The notes under the pieces are model-generated. The model did no database searches. It saw only the letters and a list, made by a program, of their open reading frames with translations, and was not told the origin of the DNA. Positions 36,639 through 44,873 of a DNA stretch of 64,000 nucleotides are shown here, piece after piece. The position numbers and the translations under genes were made by a program. The stretch spans positions 4,151,501 to 4,215,500 of the forward strand of contig NZ_CP029078.1 in the NCBI RefSeq assembly GCF_005222485.1. Reading direction: 5' to 3'. Position 1 is the stretch's first letter; the number at the start of each line of letters is the position of its first letter. The DNA comes from Streptomyces griseoviridis. GTDB taxonomy: Bacteria; Actinomycetota; Actinomycetes; Streptomycetales; Streptomycetaceae.

Positions 36639-37220
36639 ATGGCGGACACGGAGCAGGAGCATGCGAAGGGCACGGCGGGCTTCCTCCTGGAAATGGGGAT
36701 GCTGAAGCGCGCCAAGCGGTCCGGGTGGTGGATCGCCGGGGTCAAAGACCCCGAGACCATCGCGGAGCACAGTTTCCGCGTCGCCCTCATCGGCTCCGTT
36801 CTCGCCATGATGGAGGGCGCCGACCCGGCCAGGACGGCGCTCCTCGGCCTCTGGCACGACACACAGGAGACCCGCGTCGGCGACATCCCGCACATCGGCC
36901 GCCGATACCTCGAAGCCGCCGGCAACGAACGCGTCACCGCGGACCAGGTGTCGGCCGCACACCCGGCGGTGCGGGCGGGCGCCCAGCGGATCGTCGCGGA
37001 GTACGAGAACGGCGACTCCCTCGAAGTGATCTGCGCTCACGACGCCGACAAGCTCGAATGCCTCATCCAGGCCGTCGAGTACCGCGAACAGGGCTGCGCG
37101 AACGTGCAGCCCTGGATCGACAGCAGCGTCGCCGCGCTCAAGACCGCCTCAGCGAGGAATCTCGCCGAGGCGGCTCTCACCATGTCCTCGATCGCGTGGC
37201 AGCAGACATATCTGCGCTGA
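36639..37220 (+). CDS. HD-domain hydrolase, YfbR-like 5'-nucleotidase family
   Basis: The 193-residue protein has the HD_3-type arrangement: DPETIAEHSFRVALIG (first His), LLGLWHDTQETRVGDIPHIGRRY (HD pair) and CAHDADKLECLIQAVEYREQG (distal Asp). This resembles YfbR-type deoxyribonucleoside 5'-monophosphatases. The ATG at 36639 follows GGAGG by 8 nt; ATG 36615 overlapping the upstream stop is an alternative. It forms a pair with the XRE regulator. Its part in graspetide biosynthesis, if any, is unknown. Confidence 0.85.
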   Translation: MADTEQEHAKGTAGFLLEMGMLKRAKRSGWWIAGVKDPETIAEHSFRVALIGSVLAMMEGADPARTALLGLWHDTQETRVGDIPHIGRRYLEAAGNERVTADQVSAAHPAVRAGAQRIVAEYENGDSLEVICAHDADKLECLIQAVEYREQGCANVQPWIDSSVAALKTASARNLAEAALTMSSIAWQQTYLR

Positions 37221-37239
37221 GGACACCGGCACCGCACCG

Positions 37240-37470
37240 CGTCCGCTCAACTCCCGGCCGGTGGCGATCTCCACGCAGGACCCACTTGTTCGATGAACGC
37301 CAGTGGCTCCCTTGGCATGACCTGAAGCGTGACGCTGTTCGACCACCCGCGCCTCCAACTCCCCCAGTTCCCGCACCCGTAGCCGATCGCCACCGCGAAG
37401 TCGGCCACCCGGACGCTCACCGCCGCCCGCCGCAGCTTCAGTCGGCGGCCGACGGTCCGCACGCACCGAT
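37240..37470 (-). pseudogene. possible DUF397-like remnant
   Basis: On the minus strand one frame reads HRTSGSCVEIATGREL, similar to the conserved end of DUF397 proteins (S/G-N-CVEVA). DUF397 genes usually accompany XRE regulators in Streptomyces. No intact frame with an upstream start is seen, so at most it is decayed. The similarity is short and could be chance. Otherwise the 37221-37580 gap has no gene I can support. Confidence 0.2.
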
Positions 37471-37580
37471 GTGCGACACCCCCTCCGTCGCAGGATTCGT
37501 CCGCTCCGTCACCGCTCACGGTGGGCACGCTCGCCCGCGCAGCGTGCTGCCGATCCTCGGATCTCCGCCCGTGGAACAGA

Positions 37581-37609
37581 TTGAACCTTCGCGGCGGGTG
37601 TCACGTTGT
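37581..37609 (+). promoter_or_regulatory. ECF-type promoter, copy 7 (TTGAAC-N17-CGTTGT)
   Basis: TTGAAC at 37581-37586 and CGTTGT at 37604-37609 are separated by 17 nt, 32 nt before the ATG at 37641. Same architecture as six sites between 49.3 and 58.9 kb, and box-identical to the one at 58891. Confidence 0.7.
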
Positions 37610-37640
37610 GGAGGGAGATTCCCACCAACGAACGGACATA

Positions 37641-38231
37641 ATGAGCTATCCAAGCCAGGGCGACTTCGATATCTATGTCGCGCCGGAACCTCCGCAGACC
37701 GCTCGTGGACTCGTCGACGATCTGGGCGTCGAGGCCGTCAGGAACGCGATGCCCAGTTCGGAGCGGCGGGCCTTCGACGCGGCGAACCCGTACCGGGACA
37801 TCGAAAGGGCCTATGAGCGCGTCACCGCCCGGGAGCAGGAGGTGCACGCCTACGACCGGGACCTGAATCAGTACATCGCCCGACAGGGGTACTCCCCCGA
37901 GCAGGCCGAATTCGTTCGCGCCCAGACGGCCGACGTGCGGCAGCCGTTAGTGGAGGCGGTGAGCCGAGCCGCGCAGAGGGCGTCCGAGAAGCTCACCACC
38001 TACCAGGAGAACCTCATCGCGCACATCGACAGCCGCGGGCTGGTGCAGAGGACCGCGGCCCAGACGGGGCAGTACAGCACGCCGGTGGCAAGTACCTCCG
38101 CGGCGGCCAACCTCGACCCGTCGGGCGGCAACCGGGCCGGCCGCGGCCACCGTGAGGACCGCGGCCGTGGCAGCCGCGACAACCCCCTGCGGGAGAACCG
38201 CGGCGACCGGCGGCAGGGGCCCCGGAGGTGA
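37641..38231 (+). CDS. hypothetical protein with coiled-coil region and basic tail
   Basis: The 196-residue protein has no signal peptide or transmembrane segment. Residues 8-60 hold FDIYVAPEPPQTARGLVDDLGVEAV, residues 60-145 are helical and charged (RDIERAYERVTAREQEVHAYDRDLNQYI; EKLTTYQENLIAHIDS), and residues 155-196 are Gly/Arg-rich (GHREDRGRGSRDN) ending RQGPRR. I do not recognise the family. The start is uncertain because no ribosome-binding site sits at normal distance. An ECF-type promoter shared with the 48-60 kb region suggests joint control. Confidence 0.65.
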   Translation: MSYPSQGDFDIYVAPEPPQTARGLVDDLGVEAVRNAMPSSERRAFDAANPYRDIERAYERVTAREQEVHAYDRDLNQYIARQGYSPEQAEFVRAQTADVRQPLVEAVSRAAQRASEKLTTYQENLIAHIDSRGLVQRTAAQTGQYSTPVASTSAAANLDPSGGNRAGRGHREDRGRGSRDNPLRENRGDRRQGPRR

Positions 38232-38307
38232 CCGACGGCCGGCGGTGCGGGTGAGTCGCGCCGCCGGTCTCCCGGGACGGCCGCGGTGTGCGGGCCGGGT
38301 CGGGGCG

Positions 38308-39714
38308 TCAGCGGTGGGCCGGCTTGCCTTCGCCGTACAGCCAGTCGGTCCAGATCGTCGAGAAGTCCTGGTGCGGGGCCATCTTCTCGACGTACGCCGT
38401 GAACTGCGCGGTGTCCGCGTTGCCGTGGCGGTGGGCGGCCGCCCAGCCCTGGACGATGTCGTAGAACCGGTCGTCGCCGACGGTCTGCCGGATCTTGTGC
38501 AGGACCATCGCGCCACGCTGGTACACGGGGGTGTCGGAGATGTGCCCCGGGCCGCTCGGCTTCGCGGGCGGGAACGCCCAGAGGTCAGGGTCGTCGTCCT
38601 CGCCGTGGTCGTAGAGGGCGTCGAAGGTCCGCTGCGCGCTGTCGCCGCCGTGGTCCTCGCCCCACAGCCACTCCGCGTACGTCGCGAAGCCCTCGTTGAG
38701 CCACATGTCCCGCCAGCTCCTCGGAGTGACGGAGTCGCCGTACCACTGGTGGACGAGTTCGTGGACGAGGGTCTCGAGGTCGGGGGTGCCGGGGAAGACC
38801 GGGCGGTTCTGGGTCTCCAGGGCGTACTCGGCGGTGTCGGGGCGGTCGACGATCACGCCGGTGGAGGAGAACGGGTAGGGGCCGAAGTTGTACCGCGCCC
38901 ACTCGATGATCTCGGGGATGCGGGCGAGCACCTTGCGGCTCGCCTTCGCCTCGGTGGGCGCGACGGCGGTGTACACCGGCAGGCCGCCCGGGGCCGTCGA
39001 GCGGCTGATGTCGTAGCGGCCGACGGCGACCGTGGCGACGTAGGTCGCCATCGGCTCCCCCGTGTGCCAGGCGTACGCCGTCCGGTCGCCGCTGGTCCGC
39101 TCCGACCTCAACTCGCCGTTGGACACGGCCCGCAGGCCCTTCGGGACGGTCACCGTGATGTCGTACGTCGCCTTGTCCGAGGGGTGGTGGTTGCCCGGGA
39201 ACCACGCCATGGACCCGACCGGCTCGCCCAGCGCGAGCGCCCCGCCCCTGGTCGGCAGCCAGCCCTCGTGGGAGCCGTCCGGGTCGGTGAGGGTGCGCGG
39301 GGTGCCGCGGTAGCGGACCGTGGTGCGGAACGTCTCGCCCCGGTCCAGGTCGTGGCGGGGGCGGACGGTCAGTTCCTGGCCGTCGCGGTTCCAGCGGGCC
39401 GCGCTGCCCTCCACCTCGACCGACTGGACGTCCATCCCGTCGAGGTCGAGGTCGAACGCGGAGAGGCTCTGGGTGGCCCGCGCGGTGAGGGTGGCCTCGC
39501 CGGTGAGGCGGGGGGTGCCCGAGCCCGGGGCGTAGTCCAGTCTCAGGTCGTAGTGGGTGACGTCGTAGCCGCCGTTGCCCGCCTTCGGGAAGTACGGGTC
39601 GCGCAGCCCCTCCGCACCGGGGGTGCCGTGCACTCCCGCGCCGCACGCGGTGAGGAGGAACGCCGTGAGCAGCACCGGCAGGGCGGACGGGACAAGAGGT
39701 GCGGATCGGGACAC
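38308..39714 (-). CDS. M1 family metallopeptidase lipoprotein
   Basis: The protein is 468 residues from GTG 39714 (a longer start at 39744 is possible). A lipoprotein signal ends with lipobox LTAC. The zinc site HELVHQWYG (about residues 318-326) and the third ligand in NEGFATYAEWL (about 341) are intact. The exopeptidase motif GxMEN of classical M1 aminopeptidases is replaced by YALETQNRP, a variant seen in actinobacterial homologues, so substrate preference may differ. It should act on peptides at the outer membrane face. The divergent gene begins 37 bp away. Confidence 0.9.
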   Translation of the reverse strand: MSRSAPLVPSALPVLLTAFLLTACGAGVHGTPGAEGLRDPYFPKAGNGGYDVTHYDLRLDYAPGSGTPRLTGEATLTARATQSLSAFDLDLDGMDVQSVEVEGSAARWNRDGQELTVRPRHDLDRGETFRTTVRYRGTPRTLTDPDGSHEGWLPTRGGALALGEPVGSMAWFPGNHHPSDKATYDITVTVPKGLRAVSNGELRSERTSGDRTAYAWHTGEPMATYVATVAVGRYDISRSTAPGGLPVYTAVAPTEAKASRKVLARIPEIIEWARYNFGPYPFSSTGVIVDRPDTAEYALETQNRPVFPGTPDLETLVHELVHQWYGDSVTPRSWRDMWLNEGFATYAEWLWGEDHGGDSAQRTFDALYDHGEDDDPDLWAFPPAKPSGPGHISDTPVYQRGAMVLHKIRQTVGDDRFYDIVQGWAAAHRHGNADTAQFTAYVEKMAPHQDFSTIWTDWLYGEGKPAHR

Positions 39715-39751
39715 GTGAGTGATCCTAGAGCGGCGTGACACCATCGCCTAC

Positions 39752-40252
39752 GTGCTCGACATCGGCTACGCCCTCTCCCACCGCTTCCCCGACCCGCCGC
39801 AGCTGGACTACCGGCGGGCGGACGTGCACACCCTGCGGCACGACCTGTTCTGCGGTGACGTGTATCTCGCCGACACGAAGACGGACCGGGAACTGTCCAC
39901 AGCCTGGGGATGGGTGCCGGTGCTCGACTTCGCGTGGGCGCTGTGCGACATCGTCGAGCGGCTCGACCGGGACCCCGCCGGGTCCCGCGCCTCCCGGCCG
40001 CAGCGGGCCGAGCTGGACTTCACCGAGTCGACCGACCGGATGCTCTTCGAGCGGCGGTTCGGGTGGGTGGACGTCGAGGCGGACTGGATGCCCGCCGAGG
40101 AGGCGCCGCTGACCTTCTCGCACTCCGCGCTGCGGCGGGAGGCGCGGGACTTCCTGCACGACGTGATCGCCGACCTCGTCGACCTGCACGAGGACCTCGG
40201 CGACAACCCGGCGATCTGGGCCCTCCAGGCGACCTTCCCCCGCGTGGAGTGA
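39752..40252 (+). CDS. hypothetical protein
   Basis: The protein is 166 residues from GTG 39752 (GTG 39719 is in frame but overlaps the divergent peptidase's promoter area). It is acidic and Trp/Asp-rich: LDIGYALSHRFPDPPQLDYRR, STAWGWVPVLDFAWALCDIVERL, FTESTDRMLFERRFGWVDVEADWMP, and a helical C-terminus. There is no signal peptide. I do not recognise a function, though it has the look of a conserved Streptomyces orphan. No ribosome-binding site is evident. Confidence 0.7.
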   Translation: MLDIGYALSHRFPDPPQLDYRRADVHTLRHDLFCGDVYLADTKTDRELSTAWGWVPVLDFAWALCDIVERLDRDPAGSRASRPQRAELDFTESTDRMLFERRFGWVDVEADWMPAEEAPLTFSHSALRREARDFLHDVIADLVDLHEDLGDNPAIWALQATFPRVE

Positions 40253-40295
40253 GCCGCGGGAGCCGTCCGGCGGGGGCCGGGGCCGCCCGCCGCGC

Positions 40296-41018
40296 TCACT
40301 CGGCGCGGGTCGGCCCGCGGCGCTCACCCGGCGCGGTCAGCCCGCGGATGATGATCCCGACCTCCGCGGCGAACGTCTCGTCGGTCTCGGCCCCGGGCCC
40401 GTCCACGAGGACGCGTTCCATCGTCGGGAAGCGCCCGGTCGCGAGCTGGCGTCCGAGGTAGTCGCCGACGGACTCCCGCCACCGCTTCTCGTCGGTGCCG
40501 CCGACCCGGTCGAGGCGCCGCTCGGTGACCTCGTTGCGGACGGTGCCGATCAGATAGGCGTTGAAGACGCCGAGGGCCGCCATGAGCCGGTCGCCGTCCT
40601 CGGGGCCGAGGGCGCGGGCGAGGGCGGCCGCGGTGGCCTCCATCACCGTCAGGGCGTTGGGGCCCAGGTGCGGGCGGCCGCCGATCAGCTCGACGAACCA
40701 TGCGTGCCGCAGGGCGCGGTCCCGGGTGGCGACGGCGATGGCGCGCAGCGCCTCCTCCCATCCGGCCCGGTCGTCGAGGGCGTCCGCGATCTCGCCGTAG
40801 ACGAAGTCGGCCATCAGGTCGAGCAGTTCGTCCTTGGTGGCGACATAGCCGTACAGCCGCATCGGGCTGACGCTCAGTTCGGCGGCGACCTTGCGCATCG
40901 ACAGTCCGGCCAGTCCCTCGGCGTCGGCGAGCGCGGCCGACGCCGCCACGATCCGGCCCCGGTCCGTGGGCGCGGCGGTCCGGCCGCGCGGTTCGGGGCG
41001 CTCCCAGATCAGATTCAC
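40296..41018 (-). CDS. TetR/AcrR family repressor
   Basis: The 240-residue protein has a TetR HTH at about 20-65 (DRGRIVAASAALADAEGLAGLSMRKVAAELSVSPMRLYGYV) and a TetR_C_1-like ligand domain (GWEEALRAIAVATRDRALRH; GPEDGDRLMAALGVFNAYLIGTV). It is divergent from a flavin monooxygenase gene with a near-perfect palindrome in the 86-bp gap. This is the classic layout in which the repressor controls both genes and responds to the monooxygenase's substrate. Confidence 0.9.
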   Translation of the reverse strand: MNLIWERPEPRGRTAAPTDRGRIVAASAALADAEGLAGLSMRKVAAELSVSPMRLYGYVATKDELLDLMADFVYGEIADALDDRAGWEEALRAIAVATRDRALRHAWFVELIGGRPHLGPNALTVMEATAAALARALGPEDGDRLMAALGVFNAYLIGTVRNEVTERRLDRVGGTDEKRWRESVGDYLGRQLATGRFPTMERVLVDGPGAETDETFAAEVGIIIRGLTAPGERRGPTRAE

Positions 41019-41038
41019 GGCATCACCGTACGCCGACC

Positions 41039-41082
41039 GTTTCCGTACGGTGTACGGTAGCTTCCGTACACCGTACGGAAAC
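41039..41082. promoter_or_regulatory. large palindromic operator of the TetR regulator
   Basis: Perfect 19-bp arms (GTTTCCGTACGGTGTACGG and its complement) flank TAGCTT. Each arm contains a smaller palindrome CCGTACGG, and CCGTACACCGTACGG overlaps both, so it can hold two TetR dimers. It lies midway between the divergent starts. Confidence 0.9.
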
Positions 41083-41104
41083 TTCCCGCCGCCGAGGAGC
41101 CTGG

Positions 41105-42328
41105 ATGAACACGAGCAGCGAAAGCCACGAGCGGGACGGCGGGAACGCCACGGACGGCTGGAAGGCCAGGGACGGCGGGAACGCCACGGACACCGGCGGG
41201 CGCGGGTCGCCGCGGATCGCCGTCGTCGGCGGCGGGATCGGCGGGCTGGTGGTGGCGGGGATGCTCCACCGGCACGGGATCGCGGCCACCGTCTACGAAC
41301 GGGACCGCGCTCTCGACGCCCGCGGCCACGGCGGCACCCTCGACCTGCACCCCGGGTCGGGGCAGCGCGCCCTGGCCGAACTGGGCCTGACCGAGGCGTT
41401 CCGCGCCGAGGCCAGGCCCGAGGGCGAGAATCTGCGCATCCTCGACCCGGCCGGCCGGACCCTGGGCCACCACGCTCCCGAGCCGGGCAGCGGCACCCGT
41501 CCCGAGATCGACCGCGGGGTGCTCAGGAAGCTGCTGCTGACGAGGGTGCCCGAGACCGCCATGAGCTGGGGCCGCCGGCTGACCGGCGTCGAGGAACTGC
41601 CGTCCGGCGGCCACCGGTTGGCCTTCGCGGACGGCGGCCTGGCCGACTGCGACCTCCTGATCGGCGCGGACGGCGGACGCTCCCGCGTCCGCCCGCTCCT
41701 CACGGACGCGCGCCCTGCCCACCTGTCCGCCTACCTCCAGCTCACGATCACCGACGCCGACCGGCGCAGCCCCGGGACGGCCGCGTTCGTGGGACCCGGC
41801 AGCCTCATGGCCCTCGGCGACAACCGCAACCTGGGAGCGCAGCGGTCGGGCGACGGCACGATCCGCGTCTCGGTGACCGTGCGGACCGACGCCGGGTGGC
41901 TCGACCGGCAGCGCTTCGCCGACCTGACCTGGGAAGAGACCGTGGCCCGCCTGCACGGTCTGTTCGCCGACTGGGACCCGGGGCTGACCGGGCTGATCGA
42001 CGCCTGCGACGCCGGATCGCTCGTCGGACGGAACATCGAGGCGCTGCCGGTGGGCACCCGCTGGCCCTCGCGCCCGGACGTCACCCTGCTCGGGGACGCC
42101 GCCCATCTGATGCCCCCGGTGGGCGAGGGCGCCAACCAGGCGATGCTGGACGGCGTCCTGCTGGCGCGGGCCATCGCCGGGAGCGGCGACGACCTGGGCG
42201 CGGCCGTCGCCGCCTACGAGAGCGAGATGTTCGACCGCGCCGCGTCGATCGGGGCGGAGTCGGCACGGTTGGAGAGCATGGGGCTGGCACCCGACGCGGC
42301 CGAGCGGATGGCCGCCTTCTTCGGCTAG
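41105..42328 (+). CDS. FAD-dependent monooxygenase (TetX/PHBH type)
   Basis: The 407-residue class A flavoprotein monooxygenase has a Rossmann GxGxxG in IAVVGGGIGGLVVAGMLHRHG (near 37), GADGGRSRVRPLL, and the second FAD motif LLGDAAHLMPPVGEGANQAMLDG. It hydroxylates an aromatic or polyketide substrate with NAD(P)H and oxygen, and some relatives inactivate tetracyclines or rifamycins. The first 34 residues contain an internal repeat (RDGGNATDGWKARDGGNATD) and look disordered, so the true start may be later. The TetR operator directly upstream suggests substrate-induced expression. Confidence 0.87.
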   Translation: MNTSSESHERDGGNATDGWKARDGGNATDTGGRGSPRIAVVGGGIGGLVVAGMLHRHGIAATVYERDRALDARGHGGTLDLHPGSGQRALAELGLTEAFRAEARPEGENLRILDPAGRTLGHHAPEPGSGTRPEIDRGVLRKLLLTRVPETAMSWGRRLTGVEELPSGGHRLAFADGGLADCDLLIGADGGRSRVRPLLTDARPAHLSAYLQLTITDADRRSPGTAAFVGPGSLMALGDNRNLGAQRSGDGTIRVSVTVRTDAGWLDRQRFADLTWEETVARLHGLFADWDPGLTGLIDACDAGSLVGRNIEALPVGTRWPSRPDVTLLGDAAHLMPPVGEGANQAMLDGVLLARAIAGSGDDLGAAVAAYESEMFDRAASIGAESARLESMGLAPDAAERMAAFFG

Positions 42329-42405
42329 GAGGCATCCCCTCGCCCACCGGCACCGACCCCCGGCGCCGCACGGACACCCCGGTCCCGGGCTCCCTCCGTT
42401 CCCCC

Positions 42406-42439
42406 GGGGCGCCGGGGGCGCCGGGGCGCCGGGGGCGCC
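42406..42439. repeat. 17-bp tandem duplication, pure GC
   Basis: Two exact copies of GGGGCGCCGGGGGCGCC in tandem between the monooxygenase gene and the convergent pentapeptide-repeat gene. It can fold into strong hairpins and may serve as a terminator. Confidence 0.6.
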
Positions 42440-42507
42440 GGTCCTCCCGCTTTCCCTGCTTCCCCGCGCGACCGAAACACCCGTCCCCTACCGGCCCGCC
42501 CGCGCGG

Positions 42508-43248
42508 CTAGAGCACCCGCAGCCCCAGTTGCGCCGCGAGCACCGGGGCCAGGTCCATCAGCTGGCCCGTGCTGATCACCGCGCCCGCCAGCCGCTCCAC
42601 CCCGCGCGTGATCCCCAGTTCCGTCGCGCCCCGCAGGTCGACGTCCTTCAGGGTGGCCGCCGTCAGGTCGGCCTCCCGCAGCGCGCAGTCGACGAACTCG
42701 ACGCGCTCCAGATGGGCGCCGCCGAAATCCGGTTCCACCAGGACGCAGGACTCGAAGACGACGTCCTTGAGGCGGGCCGAGCGGAGATTCAGGTAGTCGA
42801 TCTTGCCGCCGCGCACCACGACCCGCTCCAGGACCGCGCCGTGCATCTGCACCCCGCCGAGACGGGCGTCGAGGACCTCGGTGTCACGGAGCGTGACCTC
42901 GGTGAGCCGGGTGCCCACCCCGCGCGGGGCCCTCAGCACGGAGTCGAGGAAGCGGGCGTGGTGCAGCCGGGTCTCGTCCAGGCCGCAGCCGGTCAGGGCG
43001 CAGTCCATGAAGCGGGCGCCGCCGCCGTCCTGCCCGGCGAGGTCGAGATCGCGGAACTCCAGGCCGTCGTAGTCGCCGTCGGGCTCCAGCGGGCCGTCCG
43101 GATACGGCTCCAGCGGGGGCAGCCGCAGCTCGGGGCGGCGCGCCGCCTTCACCCCCGGCTCCCGCCCAGGCCCGCCCGCGGCCCCCGCTCCACTCGCGCC
43201 CCTCGTACCGCCCGTACCGCTCGCGCCGCTCGTCGCTCTCCTCGCCAT
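42508..43248 (-). CDS. pentapeptide-repeat protein
   Basis: The protein is 246 residues. A Gly/Ala/Ser-rich, basic N-terminus (about 1-40) precedes a right-handed beta-helix of pentapeptide repeats (about 60-215). Pattern A(D/N)LXX appears as ARFMDCALTGCGL, EVLDARLGGVQMHGAVLERV, DYLNLRSARLKDVVFE and CALREADLTAATLKDVDLRGA. Some family members protect DNA gyrase by mimicking DNA, others have unknown roles. It is divergent from an MFS exporter gene, with the starts 97 bp apart. Confidence 0.85.
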   Translation of the reverse strand: MARRATSGASGTGGTRGASGAGAAGGPGREPGVKAARRPELRLPPLEPYPDGPLEPDGDYDGLEFRDLDLAGQDGGGARFMDCALTGCGLDETRLHHARFLDSVLRAPRGVGTRLTEVTLRDTEVLDARLGGVQMHGAVLERVVVRGGKIDYLNLRSARLKDVVFESCVLVEPDFGGAHLERVEFVDCALREADLTAATLKDVDLRGATELGITRGVERLAGAVISTGQLMDLAPVLAAQLGLRVL

Positions 43249-43345
43249 GCCCCCATCCTGCACCCCGCCACTGACAGTCCCCCGGCCTCCCGCCCGAGGG
43301 CCGCCACCGGATGCGACCCGTGGTCATTCGTGGTGTTCTGACCAG

Positions 43346-44827
43346 ATGAGTGTCACCCGGACAGGCCCATCCGCCGCGCCCGTGGACTCCGATCCCCACC
43401 GCTGGTGGGCGCTGGTGGTCATCGCTCTCGCCCAGCTGATGGTCGTCCTGGACGCGACGATCGTGAACATCGCGCTCCCGTCCGCCCAGCGCGACCTGGG
43501 GATGTCCAACGCCAACCGGCAGTGGGTCATCACCGCGTACACGCTCGCCTTCGGCGGGCTGCTCCTGCTGGGCGGCCGGATCGCCGACCTCGTCGGCCGG
43601 AAACGGACCTTCGTCATCGGGCTGATCGGCTTCGCCGGCGCCTCCGCGCTGGGCGGCGCCGCCACCTCGTCCGGCATGCTGTTCGGCGCCCGCGCCCTCC
43701 AGGGCGCCTTCGCCGCGATCCTCGCGCCGTCCGCGCTGTCCCTGCTCACGACGACCTTCACCGACCCGCGCGAACGCGGCAAGGCGTTCGGCATCTACAG
43801 CGCCCTCGCGGGCAGCGGGTCGGCGATCGGGTTCTTCATCGGCGGGATCCTCACCGAGTACCTGAGCTGGCGCTGGTGCCTGTACGTGAACGTGCCGATC
43901 GCGATCATCGCCGTGTTCGGCGCGCTGGCCCTGCTGCACGGCCGGCCCGGCAACGCCTCCGCCCACCTGGACGTGCCCGGGGCGCTCCTCGGCTGCGGCG
44001 GCCTGGTCGCGATCGTCTACGGGTTCAGCGAGGCCGAGCCGCGCGGCTGGACCGATCCGCTGGTGCTGACCCTGTTCGCGATCGGGATCGTGCTGCTCGG
44101 CGCGTTCGTGTGGTGGCAGGGGCGGGCGGAGCATCCGCTGCTGCCGCTGCACATCATCAAGGACCGCAACCGGGCCGGCTGCTTCATCACCATGGCGCTC
44201 GCCGTCATCGGCATGTTCGGGCTGTTCCTGTTCATGACGTACTACCTCCAGGTCGTCCTCGGCTACTCGCCGGTGAAGACGGGCCTGGCGTTCCTGCCGC
44301 TCACCGTCGCGATCATCATCGGCTCCACGCAGATCTCCGCCCGGCTGCTCCAGCACGCCCCGCCGCGCGCCCTGATGGTGCCCGGCATGCTGCTGGCCGC
44401 GGGCGGCATGGTGATCCTGACCCGGATGACCGTCACCTCGGACTACGCCTCGCAGATCCTGCCCGCGCTGATCCTGATGGGCCTCGGCATGGGCCTCACC
44501 TTCATGCCGGTGTTCGCGACCGCGACCGCGGGGGTCGCCCCCGAGGACTCGGGCGTGACCTCGGCGACCGTCAACACCGCGCAGCAGGTGGGCGGTTCGA
44601 TCGGCACCGCGCTCCTGAACACCATCGCGACGACGAGCAGCACCGCGTACATCGCCGCCCATCTGCGCGACCCGGCCCAGAAGGCGCTGATCGTCAACGA
44701 GGGTGTCGTGCACGGCTACACGGTGGCGATCTGGTGGGCCGCGGCCGTGATGGTGCTGGCCGGGCTGGTCGCCGGGCTGATGGTGACGGCCAAGTCCCCC
44801 AACCGCAAGGCCGCGTTGGAGGCGTGA
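43346..44827 (+). CDS. MFS drug/proton antiporter, EmrB/QacA (DHA2) family
   Basis: The protein is 493 residues with about 14 hydrophobic segments. DHA2 hallmarks are LMVVLDATIVNIALPSAQRDL in TM1, QWVITAYTLAFGGLLLLGGRIADLVGRKR (motif A) and GSGSAIGFFIGGILTEYLSWRWCLYVNVPIA (motif C and the ISWRW-like end). It exports drugs or secondary metabolites using the proton gradient. The ATG at 43346 lies 97 bp from the divergent pentapeptide gene. The substrate is unknown. Confidence 0.92.
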   Translation: MSVTRTGPSAAPVDSDPHRWWALVVIALAQLMVVLDATIVNIALPSAQRDLGMSNANRQWVITAYTLAFGGLLLLGGRIADLVGRKRTFVIGLIGFAGASALGGAATSSGMLFGARALQGAFAAILAPSALSLLTTTFTDPRERGKAFGIYSALAGSGSAIGFFIGGILTEYLSWRWCLYVNVPIAIIAVFGALALLHGRPGNASAHLDVPGALLGCGGLVAIVYGFSEAEPRGWTDPLVLTLFAIGIVLLGAFVWWQGRAEHPLLPLHIIKDRNRAGCFITMALAVIGMFGLFLFMTYYLQVVLGYSPVKTGLAFLPLTVAIIIGSTQISARLLQHAPPRALMVPGMLLAAGGMVILTRMTVTSDYASQILPALILMGLGMGLTFMPVFATATAGVAPEDSGVTSATVNTAQQVGGSIGTALLNTIATTSSTAYIAAHLRDPAQKALIVNEGVVHGYTVAIWWAAAVMVLAGLVAGLMVTAKSPNRKAALEA

Positions 44828-44873
44828 GCGGGCGCGACACGGCCCTGCCGTCGGTGACGCGGCGAGGGGCGTC

